Counted from the stretch's first letter, positions 22,795 through 31,983 are shown. The stretch: DNA of 64,000 nt from Thioalkalivibrio sp. ALJT (GCF_000381825.1 NZ_KB907132.1:19708-83707); one strand, 5' to 3'. Notes: generated from the sequence alone by a model not told the origin. Made by a program: numbers and translations.

Positions 22795-23331
22795 TCAGGT
22801 CTTGCGGTTCTGCTTCCAGCGCGGCCTGGCGAGGCCGGGGATGCGCACCAGCTCGGTGCCGGTCAGCCAGTCGTGCAGCATCCAGCGCCGCGGGTGGAGC
22901 TGCGACAGGGCAACGGCGAACAACGCGGCGGCGGTCACCAGGGTGATGGCGACGGCGCCGTATTCGCGCACCGCCCAGATCGCCATCAGGATGATCAGCC
23001 ACTGGGCGACCGCGACCAGATAACGCAGGGTTGCCTGCCAGGCATTGATGGCCTGCCCCCCCTCGGTGCGCAGCTGGATATTCCAGGCCTGCATGCCGAG
23101 GGTCTGACCGGTACGGGTCCAGAACCAGTAGAAAAAGCCCCAGGCCACCACCAGGTTGAGCACGAAGTGCGCCCGCGGGGAATACAGCCCGGTGGTGTTG
23201 CCAAGAATGACCACCAGTAGCCCCAGGACCATCCAGATCGCCACCAGCAACAGGGTGTCGTAGACAATGGCGGCCAGGCGGCGCAGCAGGCTGGAGGGCT
23301 GACCGTCGAGGGAGGAAGCGGATTCGGACAT
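22795..23331 (-). CDS. RDD-family membrane protein
   Basis: Small inner-membrane protein of unknown transport or structural role. The 178-residue product contains the RDD pattern: LLRRLAAIVYDTLLLVAIW near the start (Arg, Asp), two hydrophobic segments, then GQTLGMQAWNIQLR. A third to fourth hydrophobic segment and HPRRWMLHDWLTGTELVR near the end complete the fold. It is divergent from the PilZ gene with a 59-base gap. Confidence 0.88.
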   Translation of the reverse strand: MSESASSLDGQPSSLLRRLAAIVYDTLLLVAIWMVLGLLVVILGNTTGLYSPRAHFVLNLVVAWGFFYWFWTRTGQTLGMQAWNIQLRTEGGQAINAWQATLRYLVAVAQWLIILMAIWAVREYGAVAITLVTAAALFAVALSQLHPRRWMLHDWLTGTELVRIPGLARPRWKQNRKT

Positions 23332-23390
23332 GGGGTTCCCGGGTAGTTCTGGACTTGGCCGCGCATGCGGGGAGGGCGTAGTCTTGCGCT

Positions 23391-23744
23391 ATGGAGCGAC
23401 GCTTTCAACGTATACCCCTCGAATTCCGGGCTTCCCTGCTGACCGACCGTAATGCCTGCGGCGTCCGGGTGGAGGATCTCTCCCTCAAGGGCGCGCTCCT
23501 GGAGTCGGCGAACCTGCCGGCCCTGAACGACGGGGACGAGGTCAGTGTGGATATTCCCCTCGGCGACGACGCCCGCATCACCTTCGAGGGGTGGGTGCGC
23601 TGGCACGAAGGTCTGTGGCTGGGCGTGGAGATCAAGACCATGCCGCTGGATTCCGCTTCTCACCTGCGGCGTCTGGTGGAGCTCAACCTTGGCGACGAGG
23701 CCTTGCTGGAGCGCGAGTTTGCCGCGTTGATCCAGGCCGACTGA
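23391..23744 (+). CDS. PilZ-domain protein, putative c-di-GMP effector
   Basis: A stand-alone PilZ domain of 117 residues. The c-di-GMP-binding RRxxR-type motif is MERRFQRIPLEFRA at the N-terminus, and the DxSxxG motif is EDLSLKGALLE at about residues 29-39. Both signatures look complete, so ligand binding is plausible. No partner gene for cellulose, alginate or pilus function is adjacent, so the target is unknown. Convergent with moeA. Confidence 0.85.
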   Translation: MERRFQRIPLEFRASLLTDRNACGVRVEDLSLKGALLESANLPALNDGDEVSVDIPLGDDARITFEGWVRWHEGLWLGVEIKTMPLDSASHLRRLVELNLGDEALLEREFAALIQAD

Positions 23745-23818
23745 CTCCGGTGTGTCGCCCCGGGGCGGTTTGCGCCCGGCCGACTGCTCCGGGCCATGGT
23801 CCTGGCGCCGGTTGCACC

Positions 23819-25072
23819 TCAGCAGGCCGGGAAGATCTCCCGAAACGGCAGCACTTCGACCCAGTCCCCGGCCCGGGCCCCGGAGGATTCCCGCGGCAGC
23901 ACCATATAGGCGTTGGCATCGGCCATCGCGCGTAACTGGTGAGAGCTTTGCCCGCCGGCCGTTCGTACCACCCAGCCGCGTTCGTCGGTTTCCAGGCAGG
24001 CGCGCTGGAAGTCCTTGCGTCCCGGGGTCTTTTTCAGGTCCTCCAGCAGACGCGCATTCAGCGTTTGCGGTTCGGGTGCCGCTCGCCCGGCCAGCTGCAG
24101 CAGGGCCGGCCGAACCAGCAGGGCGAAGGTCGTCATCACCGCGACGGGGTTGCCGGGCAGGCCCAGGAAATGGGCGTTGCCAAAGCGTCCGAAGGCCAGC
24201 GGGCGACCGGGCTTGATCGCGATCTTCCAGAAGCCGACCTGGCCCGAGGCCTGCAATACGCGAGTCACGTGGTCGGCGTCGCCGACCGATACGCCTCCGG
24301 TGGTAATGATCAGGTCCGCCTCCTGTCCGGCCCGCTCCAGTGCCGCGCGCACCGCATCCTCGCTGTCGCGGATCACGCCGTAGTCCAGGACCTCGACCGG
24401 GTAGGCCGCCAGCAATGCGCGCAGCGTGTGGCGGTTGGAGTCGTGGATCTGGCCCGGTCCCGGGGTCTGCCCCAGGGGTACCAGCTCGTCGCCGGTGGAG
24501 AAGAAGGCGACCCGCGGCTTGCGCAGCACGCGCAGTTCGGCAATCCCCTGACTGGCCAGCACACCGATCTCGGCGGCCCCGATGAGCTGCCCGGGGGCGA
24601 ACAGCGCCGTGCCGCTGGCGGTGTCCGTGCCCGGCCCGCGGATGTTGTGCCCGGGCGCCAGGCCGCCGTTGTTCAGGCGGATTCCGGACTCGCCGCTGCG
24701 CTCGGTCTGTTCCTGCATGATCACGACCTCGGCCCCGTCCGGCACGACGGCCCCGGTCAGGATGCGCACGCACTGGCCCGGTTCCACCGTGCCGTCCCAG
24801 AGGTGCCCGGCGGCCGCGGTCCCCGCCAGCTTCAGCTCGCGGCCGATGACGGCATCGTCGGCGCGCAGGGCATAGCCATCCATCGCGGAGACCGCGGCTG
24901 GCGGGACGTCCATGCGAGCGGCGATCGGCTCGGCCAGGGTGCGACCCAGCGCCGATTCCAGCGTCACCGTCTCGGCTTCGGTCAGTGCCTCGCAGGCCTG
25001 CAGGATGGCCGCCCGCGCCTGTTCCAGGGTCAGGGCATTGGGGTCGAATTCGTCGCAGCTGGGGGCGGACAT
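23819..25072 (-). CDS. moeA: Molybdopterin molybdenumtransferase MoeA
   Basis: Inserts molybdate into adenylated molybdopterin. The 417-residue protein has the N-terminal MoeA region with VSAMDGYALRADD, the middle MogA-like domain with FFSTGDELVPLG, LIITTGGVSVGDADHV and LGLPGNPVAVMTTFALLV, and a C-terminal beta-barrel ending near DWVEVLPF. It follows mobB by 19 bases on the same strand. The transcription order mobA-mobB-moeA supplies cofactor for molybdoenzymes such as the one at 49.1-51.2 kb. Confidence 0.96.
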   Translation of the reverse strand: MSAPSCDEFDPNALTLEQARAAILQACEALTEAETVTLESALGRTLAEPIAARMDVPPAAVSAMDGYALRADDAVIGRELKLAGTAAAGHLWDGTVEPGQCVRILTGAVVPDGAEVVIMQEQTERSGESGIRLNNGGLAPGHNIRGPGTDTASGTALFAPGQLIGAAEIGVLASQGIAELRVLRKPRVAFFSTGDELVPLGQTPGPGQIHDSNRHTLRALLAAYPVEVLDYGVIRDSEDAVRAALERAGQEADLIITTGGVSVGDADHVTRVLQASGQVGFWKIAIKPGRPLAFGRFGNAHFLGLPGNPVAVMTTFALLVRPALLQLAGRAAPEPQTLNARLLEDLKKTPGRKDFQRACLETDERGWVVRTAGGQSSHQLRAMADANAYMVLPRESSGARAGDWVEVLPFREIFPAC

Positions 25073-25091
25073 GGTGCTCGGCGTCTCCGGG

Positions 25092-25628
25092 TCAGGGGTT
25101 CAGGTTGAAATGGGCAATGATGAAGCGGGCAACTGCATCGGGGTCGTTGACCGGCAGCAGAGGGCCGTCAAAGTCCAGATCGGCGGCATCGGTCGCGATC
25201 GCAATCACGCCGGGGATCTCCGGATACAGCGGCGGCTTGCCGACGGCCGGCCGGTGAACCTCGATCTTCGGCAGGTCGGCCTGCTTGAATCCCTCGACCA
25301 GGATGAGGTCTGCGCGTTCCGGGTCCAGACGCGAACAGAGCATGTCCAGGTCCGGTACGCGGCCATCGTCGGTCTCCGGGGTTTCCACCATCAGTGCATG
25401 GCGTCGGCAGGAGGCAACCAGCATCTGGTCCGCGCCGGCATGGCGCAGCTCGTAGCTGTCCTTGCCGGGGGTGTCCACGTCGAAGGCGTGATGGGCATGC
25501 TTGATCACGGCCGGGCGCTGGCCACGGGCGCGCAGCGCGGGGATCACCGCCTTGAGCAGGGTGGTCTTGCCGCTGCCGCTCCAGGCGGCAAAGCCAATGC
25601 GCGGGAGCTGGGTCGGGTTCGGGTTCAT
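25092..25628 (-). CDS. mobB: Molybdopterin-guanine dinucleotide biosynthesis adaptor MobB
   Basis: GTP-binding accessory protein that aids MobA. The start chosen is ATG 25628 (MNPNPTQLPRIGFAAWSGSG); the open frame continues upstream into repeat sequence. The 178-residue protein has a P-loop SGSGKTTLLK (about 16-25) and the family stretches VIKHAHHAFDVDTPGKDS and DLILVEGFKQADLPKIEV. It is separated from mobA by 226 bases filled by a repeat element. Confidence 0.94.
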   Translation of the reverse strand: MNPNPTQLPRIGFAAWSGSGKTTLLKAVIPALRARGQRPAVIKHAHHAFDVDTPGKDSYELRHAGADQMLVASCRRHALMVETPETDDGRVPDLDMLCSRLDPERADLILVEGFKQADLPKIEVHRPAVGKPPLYPEIPGVIAIATDAADLDFDGPLLPVNDPDAVARFIIAHFNLNP

Positions 25629-25656
25629 GGCAACCTGCTTGCGTTGTGCGCGCCCC

Positions 25657-25816
25657 GGGAGCCTGTCGGGTTCGGGTGATCGTCGCGGCCGTTGGGCAGG
25701 GCAAAACTTTTTTCGGTCTCTCGAGGCGCATAGTGGGGCGATGTAACGACAGGGAGCGGAAAATGGCCCGTTGTCCTGCACGCGCAGCCGATTCGACCCC
25801 AATCCGACGGGCTCCC
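25657..25816. repeat. 160-bp element with terminal inverted repeats (family P)
   Basis: Left end GGGAGCCTGTCGGGTT and right end AATCCGACGGGCTCCC are imperfect inverted repeats. Related ends recur at 43060-43093, 53490-53515 and 57395-57430. No coding potential; it lies between mobA and mobB. Confidence 0.55.
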
Positions 25817-25854
25817 AGTATAGCGATAACCGTCGGATCGGGAGGGGAGGGCGC

Positions 25855-26448
25855 TCAGCCCGTGAGGTCCTCGGGCGTGTTCAGGTTGATGAAGGCGTCG
25901 GGCTGGTCGGAAAAGTCGACCACCGTGGCGCCGATGTCGCGAAACCAGCGCCCGACGGCGAGCGACCCGTCTGCAAGATCCGCCTCCAGGCGCGCGGCGA
26001 GGACGGGCCGGAGCAGGGCGAAAAGCGGTTGCAGGCGCGCGCCGTCGTGGGCCATTGCGGCCGGCGCGGCGCTGACCGCCAGCGTTTGGTCCAGCCGTTC
26101 GGCCAGGTCCGGTGGCAGGCAGGGTGCATCCACCGGCACACTGAGCAGGGTGTGGCCGGGGTAATGTGCCCATGCCGCGGCGATCCCGGCCAGTGGCCCC
26201 GGATAATCCGGCCGGGTATCCGGCAGACAGGGAAACCCCAGCGCCCGATAACGGTCGATATCGGTGTTGGCGCTGATCACGATGGAGTCCACTTGCGGCC
26301 GCAGGCGTTCGAGTACCTGTTCCACCAGCGGGCGGCCCCGGTACTCCACCCAGCCCTTGTTGCGCCCGCCCATGCGGCGACCCTGCCCGCCGGCCAGGAC
26401 CAGGCCGATCGGCGGATACGACGGGTTGGCTCCGGGGGCTTCGGGCAT
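25855..26448 (-). CDS. mobA: Molybdenum cofactor guanylyltransferase MobA
   Basis: Transfers GMP to Mo-molybdopterin, giving the bis-MGD cofactor used by DMSO-reductase-family enzymes. The 197-residue protein has the nucleotidyltransferase signature LAGGQGRRMGGRNKGWVEY (about 18-36), DTRPDYPGPLAGIAAA, and VPVDAPCLPPDLAERL with metal-binding Asp. It ends NLNTPEDL, typical of MobA. Divergent from the NfeD gene with a 110-base gap. The presence of mobA means the host makes the guanylated cofactor. Confidence 0.95.
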   Translation of the reverse strand: MPEAPGANPSYPPIGLVLAGGQGRRMGGRNKGWVEYRGRPLVEQVLERLRPQVDSIVISANTDIDRYRALGFPCLPDTRPDYPGPLAGIAAAWAHYPGHTLLSVPVDAPCLPPDLAERLDQTLAVSAAPAAMAHDGARLQPLFALLRPVLAARLEADLADGSLAVGRWFRDIGATVVDFSDQPDAFINLNTPEDLTG

Positions 26449-26558
26449 GGCGTCTGGGGTTTCGGGGCCGCAATGGCTTATGGTTCAGGACACGAGTACG
26501 TGATGGTATGGCCGTCGCGCAGTGTACGACGAAACAGGACCGACGGGAGAAGAAGCCC

Positions 26559-28121
26559 ATGAAGCGAGGCGGCATGCGCCTCTGGCGAACCGCAATCTGG
26601 CTGGCCTTCCTGGTGCTGGGGGCCGGCTGGCTGGCGGTCGTCACGCTGGCGGACACCGGGCAACGGCATGCGCTGGTGCTGACCGTGGACGATGCCATTG
26701 GACCGGCCACCGGCGACTACATCCGCCGGGGCATCGAACGTGCGGAGGCCGAGGACGCCGAGATCATGGTCCTGATGCTGGACACCCCCGGCGGGCTGGA
26801 CTCCAGCATGCGCAGCATCATCCGCAACATCCTCCAGTCAGATGTCCCGGTGGTGACCTACGTCCACCCCTCGGGCGCGCGTGCGGCCAGTGCCGGGACC
26901 TACATGCTGTACGGCTCGCATGTTGCCGCGATGAGCCCGGCCACCAATCTCGGCTCCGCCACGCCGGTGCAGATGGGTGGCGGTGGGCTGCCGGGCATGG
27001 AGCCGCCGGAGGGTACGGACGAGGACGCCGTCGATGAAGGCAGTGACAACGGGAACGGGAACGGGAACGGGAACGGGAACGGGAACGGGAACGGGAACGG
27101 GAACGGGAACGGGAACGGGAACGGGAACGGGAACGGGAACAATGACGAAGTTGCGCCGGCCACCGAGGAAGAGCTGCTGGACGAGGAGGCGACCGCGCCG
27201 CGTCGCGGCGGCGATGCGATGGAGCGCAAGATCCTGGAAGACGCCGTGTCCTATATCCGCGGTCTGGCCGAGCGCTACGATCGCAATGCCGACTGGGCCG
27301 AGGAGACGGTGCGCGAGGGTTCCAGCCTGACCGCCGCCGTAGCGCTGGAAGAGAACGTGATCGACTTCGTCGCGGACAATCTGGACGATCTGCTGGCACA
27401 GATCGACGGCCACAGCGTGCGCATGCACGACGGCGAGCGCACGCTGGCCACCGCGGGCCTTGAGATCATGCGCATGGATCCGGACTGGCGCACTCAGTTG
27501 CTGTCGTTGATCACCAATCCGAACATTGCCTATATCCTGATGTTGATCGGGATCTACGGCATTATCTTCGAACTGGCCAACCCGGGCGCGGTCTACCCCG
27601 GCGTGATCGGCTCGATCGCGCTGATTCTGGCGTTCTTCGCGTTGCAGGTGATGCCGGTGAACTACGCGGGTCTGGCGCTGATGTTGCTGGGCATGATCTT
27701 CATGATTGCAGAGGCCTTCGTACCCAGTTTCGGGGCGCTGGGCATAGGAGGAATCGTGGCCTTTACTGTTGGCTCCATCATCCTGTGGGACGACCCGCAG
27801 CTGAATGTGGCCCTCCCGCTGGTGATCGGGACCGCCATTGCCATCGCCATCCTGTCAATCTGGGTGCTGAGTCGGCTGTTCAGTCTGCGCGGCAAGAAGC
27901 CCGCTACCGGCCATGAAGAGATGATCGGCATGATCGGCGAGGCGCGTGAGGACTTTGCCCGCAGCGGTCGGATCTGGGTACACAGCGAGCAGTGGAACGC
28001 CGAGACCTCGGCCCCGGTACGTGAAGGACAGAAGGTGCGCGTGACCGCCATCGAAGGACTCAGACTTCAGGTCGAACCCGTGACCGAAGAAGACACCCCG
28101 GGTACGACCGCGGCCGGCTGA
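26559..28121 (+). CDS. NfeD/STOPP-type membrane serine protease (ClpP class)
   Basis: Membrane-bound protease that pairs with stomatin-like proteins. The start chosen is ATG 26559 (MKRGGMRLWRT) behind GGGAGAAGAAG; an in-frame ATG at 26508 has no ribosome site. The 520-residue protein has a signal/anchor segment, then a ClpP-like domain with catalytic Ser in ARAASAGTYMLY (about residue 114) and the probable Lys in AMERKILEDAVSYI. Four to five hydrophobic segments (about 325-440) and a C-terminal OB-like NfeD domain follow. Between Ser and Lys is a (Gly-Asn)15 run encoded by a perfect tandem hexamer. The slipin gene is 38 bases downstream. Confidence 0.93.
   Translation: MKRGGMRLWRTAIWLAFLVLGAGWLAVVTLADTGQRHALVLTVDDAIGPATGDYIRRGIERAEAEDAEIMVLMLDTPGGLDSSMRSIIRNILQSDVPVVTYVHPSGARAASAGTYMLYGSHVAAMSPATNLGSATPVQMGGGGLPGMEPPEGTDEDAVDEGSDNGNGNGNGNGNGNGNGNGNGNGNGNGNGNGNNDEVAPATEEELLDEEATAPRRGGDAMERKILEDAVSYIRGLAERYDRNADWAEETVREGSSLTAAVALEENVIDFVADNLDDLLAQIDGHSVRMHDGERTLATAGLEIMRMDPDWRTQLLSLITNPNIAYILMLIGIYGIIFELANPGAVYPGVIGSIALILAFFALQVMPVNYAGLALMLLGMIFMIAEAFVPSFGALGIGGIVAFTVGSIILWDDPQLNVALPLVIGTAIAIAILSIWVLSRLFSLRGKKPATGHEEMIGMIGEAREDFARSGRIWVHSEQWNAETSAPVREGQKVRVTAIEGLRLQVEPVTEEDTPGTTAAG
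27051..27140 (+). repeat. (GGGAAC)15 in-frame tandem hexanucleotide repeat
   Basis: Fifteen perfect head-to-tail copies of GGGAAC encode Gly-Asn dipeptides inside the NfeD protease domain. Flanks are GACAAC on the left and AATGAC on the right. Length changes by one unit keep the frame. Confidence 0.97.
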
Positions 28122-28159
28122 CCGGTCGCGGTGGGGCCCATTAAAAGAAGGAGCAGGAC

Positions 28160-29014
28160 ATGAACGATCTCAGTTTCTTTGTCGTCCCTCTGGTCATCCT
28201 GATCGCCATCATCGTTATGTCGATCAAGGTGCTGCGCGAGTACGAACGCGGCGTCATCTTCTTCCTCGGCCGCTTCCAGTCGGTGAAGGGCCCGGGCCTG
28301 ATCATCGTGATCCCGGGCATCCAGCAGATGGTGCGCATTGACCTGCGCATCATCACGCTCGACGTGCCCAGCCAGGACGTAATCTCGCAGGACAACGTGA
28401 CGGTACGGGTGAACGCGGTGCTGTACTTCCGCGTAGTGGATTCCGCCAAGTCGGTGATCCAGGTCGAGGACTACTACGCCGCGACCAGCCAGCTCGCCCA
28501 GACCACGCTGCGTTCCGTGCTCGGCAAGCACGATCTGGACGAGATGCTCTCCGAACGCGACAAGCTCAACAACGACATCCAGGAAATCCTCGATTCACAG
28601 ACCGATGCCTGGGGCATCAAGGTCACCAATGTCGAGATCAAGCATGTGGACCTGGACGACTCGATGATCCGCGCGATCGCGCGTCAGGCCGAAGCCGAGC
28701 GCGAACGCCGCGCCAAGGTCATCCACGCGGAAGGCGAACTGCAGGCCGCCGAGAAGCTGGTGCAGGCCGCGCAGCAGATGGAGGCGAGCCCGGCCGCGCT
28801 GCAACTGCGCTATCTGCAGACCATGGCCGACATGTCCACCAACGGCCAGGCCAATTCCATCTTCTTCCCGTTGCCGCTGGAGCTGACCAAGGTGTTCGAG
28901 AACCTGGCCGGCAAGTTCCGCGCGGAAAACCCCGAAGCCCCGGGCAATCCGCTGGGTGGTCTCGGTAATCCCGGCGATGCGGGTACCGCGAACCCGTCGG
29001 GGAACAACCCGTAG
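28160..29014 (+). CDS. Slipin, SPFH/band 7 stomatin-like protein
   Basis: Membrane-anchored SPFH protein that forms oligomeric membrane microdomain scaffolds; partner and likely substrate of the upstream NfeD protease. The 284-residue protein has an N-terminal hydrophobic hairpin (about 3-25), then [20 protein letters not shown] and the band 7 domain (about 25-190). A coiled-coil segment rich in Ala and Glu ([20 protein letters not shown]) and a Gly/Asn/Pro-rich tail complete it. GAAGGAG lies 8 bases before ATG. The nfeD-slipin order is the classical operon. Confidence 0.94.
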   Translation: MNDLSFFVVPLVILIAIIVMSIKVLREYERGVIFFLGRFQSVKGPGLIIVIPGIQQMVRIDLRIITLDVPSQDVISQDNVTVRVNAVLYFRVVDSAKSVIQVEDYYAATSQLAQTTLRSVLGKHDLDEMLSERDKLNNDIQEILDSQTDAWGIKVTNVEIKHVDLDDSMIRAIARQAEAERERRAKVIHAEGELQAAEKLVQAAQQMEASPAALQLRYLQTMADMSTNGQANSIFFPLPLELTKVFENLAGKFRAENPEAPGNPLGGLGNPGDAGTANPSGNNP

Positions 29015-29028
29015 GCCGCACCCGGGCG

Positions 29029-29934
29029 GTGACTGCAGCGGCGGTCCAGTCCGACACCCTCGACCGCTTCCTGGACGAGCTCTGGGCGGTCGAGGGTCTG
29101 TCGGATCACACCTTGGCGGCCTATCGCCGCGACCTCGAGGGCCTGGCACGCTGGCTCATCGGGCGCGGAGTGGCCCTGGAGGCGGCCAGCCGCGCCGACC
29201 TCCTGGGGTTTGTCAGCGCCCGCATGCAGGCGGGGGCGCGTCCGAAGTCGATGACCCGCGCCCTGTCCAGTTTGCGGCGTTTCTATCGCTACCTGGTCCA
29301 CCAGGGCGAGCGGGAAGACGACCCCAGCGCCGGGATCGAATCCCCGCGCGCCGGTCGCCCGTTGCCGGACAGCCTGTCCGAGGCCCAGGTGGAGGCCCTG
29401 CTGAGGGCCCCGGATCTCGCAGACGCGGTGGGCCTGCGCGACCGCGCGATGCTGGAGCTGATGTACGCCACTGGCCTGCGCGTGTCCGAACTGGTGGGGC
29501 TGGAACAATCGGAGATGAACACCCGCCAGGGCGTGGTGCGCATTACCGGCAAGGGTGACAAGGAACGCCTGGTGCCGCTGGGCGAGGAAGCGGCCCACTG
29601 GCTGGCCCGCTATCAGCGCGAGGCACGGCCGGAGCTGATGGACGGTCACCCGCCCTGCGAGGCGGTGTTTGTAACCCGTCGTGGCGGCGGGCTCACGCGG
29701 CAGGCCTTCTGGTACCGCATCAAGACCCACGCCCGGCGTGCCGGGATCGAGTCGCCGCTGTCGCCGCATACCCTGCGGCATGCATTTGCCACGCATCTGC
29801 TGGACCACGGAGCGGATCTGCGCGTGGTGCAGATGCTGCTGGGCCACAGCAGTCTGTCGACCACGCAGATCTATACCCATGTGGCCCGTGCGCGCCTGCA
29901 GAGCCTGCACGCGGAACACCACCCCCGCGGCTGA
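29029..29934 (+). CDS. xerD: Site-specific tyrosine recombinase XerD
   Basis: With XerC resolves chromosome dimers at dif. The 301-residue protein starts at GTG 29029. It has the SAM-like N-terminal domain with LSDHTLAAYRRDL, and the catalytic residues Arg in ATGLRVSELVGL, Lys in TGKGDKERLVPLG, His-Arg in SPHTLRHAFATHLL, His in LLGHSSLS and the Tyr nucleophile in TTQIYTHV. Family placement as XerD rather than XerC rests on the SPHTLRHAFATHLLDHGADL box and the adjacent dsbC, as in E. coli. Confidence 0.94.
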   Translation: MTAAAVQSDTLDRFLDELWAVEGLSDHTLAAYRRDLEGLARWLIGRGVALEAASRADLLGFVSARMQAGARPKSMTRALSSLRRFYRYLVHQGEREDDPSAGIESPRAGRPLPDSLSEAQVEALLRAPDLADAVGLRDRAMLELMYATGLRVSELVGLEQSEMNTRQGVVRITGKGDKERLVPLGEEAAHWLARYQREARPELMDGHPPCEAVFVTRRGGGLTRQAFWYRIKTHARRAGIESPLSPHTLRHAFATHLLDHGADLRVVQMLLGHSSLSTTQIYTHVARARLQSLHAEHHPRG

Positions 29935-30020
29935 CGTCTACTGCCGGACAGACGCCCCGGGACTTCCGTCGCGGGGCTGGTAGACTGGCGCCGCATTCCG
30001 GTTTCAACACGAGAGAATCC

Positions 30021-30734
30021 ATGTTCCTGAAACGCGCTCTTCCCCTCGCCACGGCCCTGGCCGTGCTCGGCACCCCGCTCATGGCCACCGAGGCCATCGA
30101 GGAGTCCATGGCCCGGGTAATCCCGGGAGCCGAGATCGACAGCATCCAGTCCACCCCGGTCGACGGTATTTACGCGGTGCGCTACGGGACCGACATCTTC
30201 TATGTCTCCGCGGATGGCCGTTACCTGATGCAGGGCACGCTGATGGACCTCGAGACCCGCGAGAATCTGACCCAGGAGGCCTTGAGCGGTGTGCGCGCGG
30301 ACATGTTCGCGGCGATCGAAGACCGTGAACTCGTGACCTACTCGCCGGACGGGGACACCCGTGGCGTGCTGAACATCTTCACCGATCCCAACTGCCCGTT
30401 CTGCCGCGACATCCACCAGGACCTCCCTGAGTACCTCGCGGCCGGTATCCAGGTGCGCTACCTGATGTTCCCGGTGCTCGGGCGGGATTCCCCGCAGATC
30501 ATGAATCGCATCTGGTGTGCGGATGATCGCGAGGAGGCGATGGATCGGGCCAAGGAGGGCGACAAGCTGAACGACATCGATGGCAGCTGCGCGACGCCGC
30601 AGGATGAACACATGGCGCTGGGACAGCGGCTGGGGTTGCGCGGCACGCCGGCGCTGATTTCCGACACCGGGCAGCAGATGTCCGGCTACCAGGAGCCGCA
30701 GGCGGTGATTGAACGCATCCTCGGCCGCGATTGA
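30021..30734 (+). CDS. dsbC: Periplasmic thiol:disulfide interchange protein DsbC
   Basis: Disulfide isomerase of the periplasm. The 237-residue precursor has a signal peptide of about 22 residues, an N-terminal dimerisation domain, and a thioredoxin domain whose active site is CPFC (Cys125 and Cys128), where E. coli has CGYC. The cis-Pro loop is in LRGTPALI. A second Cys pair (CADD, CATP) in the helical insert is also typical. The xerD-dsbC order is conserved, but recJ, which follows in E. coli, is absent here. Confidence 0.94.
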   Translation: MFLKRALPLATALAVLGTPLMATEAIEESMARVIPGAEIDSIQSTPVDGIYAVRYGTDIFYVSADGRYLMQGTLMDLETRENLTQEALSGVRADMFAAIEDRELVTYSPDGDTRGVLNIFTDPNCPFCRDIHQDLPEYLAAGIQVRYLMFPVLGRDSPQIMNRIWCADDREEAMDRAKEGDKLNDIDGSCATPQDEHMALGQRLGLRGTPALISDTGQQMSGYQEPQAVIERILGRD

Positions 30735-30930
30735 TCCCGCTGCCGGCCGCGCCGCGACCCGTAGCCCGGTTCTGTGCGGGGTGACGAAGCCGGGGCGCGG
30801 TGTCTGCCCGGGGGCTGTCGGACTGGGGGTGGATCTGCTGCCCCACGCCCGCGACGCTCGCCCAAACCCGGCAGGCCCCCGGGCGGCTGCGGGTCCGGCC
30901 CCGTTGAGTCGGGCGCGCCGGGGTGGTGGA

Positions 30931-31806
30931 TCAGTACAGCAGCGCGGCCATCTGGCGGCGGTACTGCCCCACCAGCGGGTGGTCGCTGCCCAGGACCTCG
31001 AAGGCGGCCAGCAGGCCCTTCTGGCCGGCTCCGTCGTTGTAGGCACGGTGCTGCTTCATCAGTTGCAGGTACAGGCCCAGGGCCTCTTCGGCACGACCCG
31101 AGAGCATCGCGTAGGCGGCCATCTGTTCCAGCGCTTCGGGTCGCGGGTTGTCCTGCTGTAGTTCTTGCGCGATCGCCTGCGGGTCGATGCCCGCGGCGGT
31201 TTTGGCGAATACCAGCCGCGCCCGCAGTTCCTTTACCGCGTCCTGTTCGTGCTGGTCCATTGGCAGCTTGTTCAGCTCCGCTTCGGCGGCCTCGGCAGCG
31301 CCGGACTGAGCCAGGGCGCGGGCCAGCTCGATGCGCAGGTCGCCATTGTCGGGCTCTTCCGCGAGCGCAGCCTTGAGCACGGCCAGGGCCCCGTCGACGT
31401 CTCCGGTGCTGGCCTGTTCCCGCGCCTGTTCGATGATCTTGTCGGAGGGCTTTTCCAGATAGCGGTCGATCAGCGCGCGGATGTTCGGCTCCGGCTGCAC
31501 GCCCATGAACTGATCCACCGGCTTGCCGTGGCGGAAGACCATCACGGTGGGCAGGCTGCGCACACCGTACTGCTGGGCCAGGGCCTGCTGCTCGTCGCTA
31601 TTGACCTTGGCCAGGCGGAATTTGCCGGCGTACTGTGCGGCCAGTTGTTGCAGCAGCGGCATCAGTTGCTGGCAGGGCCCGCACCAGGCGGCCCAGAAAT
31701 CGACCATCACCGGTCGGCGGTGGGACTCGTCCAGCACGGCTTGCTGGAAGCTCTCCTGGGTGACGTCGAGGATGTCGTCGCTGGTTGCGCTCGCGGCTGC
31801 GGTCAT
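30931..31806 (-). CDS. cnoX: CnoX/YbbN-type thioredoxin-TPR protein
   Basis: Thioredoxin-fold chaperone/holdase of the YbbN family. The start chosen is ATG 31806 behind AGGAGG; the open frame upstream is low-complexity. The 291-residue protein has a thioredoxin domain (about 10-120) with WCGPC at 41-45, so both redox cysteines are present, unlike E. coli CnoX, which lacks them. The C-terminal half is TPR-like helices (STGDVDGALAVLKAAL, LARALAQSGAAEAAEAE). It may reduce substrates as well as hold them; that is inference. Confidence 0.9.
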   Translation of the reverse strand: MTAAASATSDDILDVTQESFQQAVLDESHRRPVMVDFWAAWCGPCQQLMPLLQQLAAQYAGKFRLAKVNSDEQQALAQQYGVRSLPTVMVFRHGKPVDQFMGVQPEPNIRALIDRYLEKPSDKIIEQAREQASTGDVDGALAVLKAALAEEPDNGDLRIELARALAQSGAAEAAEAELNKLPMDQHEQDAVKELRARLVFAKTAAGIDPQAIAQELQQDNPRPEALEQMAAYAMLSGRAEEALGLYLQLMKQHRAYNDGAGQKGLLAAFEVLGSDHPLVGQYRRQMAALLY

Positions 31807-31983
31807 GGGAAACCTCCTGCAGAACTTGGATACGGAATCTGCTGTGCATTGTTGGGATCGCCCCCGGGAATGCAAGCAGCCTTTTCCCTGCAGGCTTTGG
31901 TACGCTGCGCACCAGGCCGCCCACCCGCTGCCGCGAGGCGCGCCGCATCGGCTGTGCATACGCGTGCCCTGTGGATTGCGCGG

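Noticed and set aside
26508..26558. Upstream ATG giving an NfeD protein 17 residues longer
   Set aside because: The extra residues would precede the signal peptide, and the ribosome site favours ATG 26559.
27045..27145. Regular repeat that could suggest a CRISPR array
   Set aside because: It is a perfect 6-base tandem with no spacers, in frame within the nfeD-type gene. No CRISPR array was found in the window.
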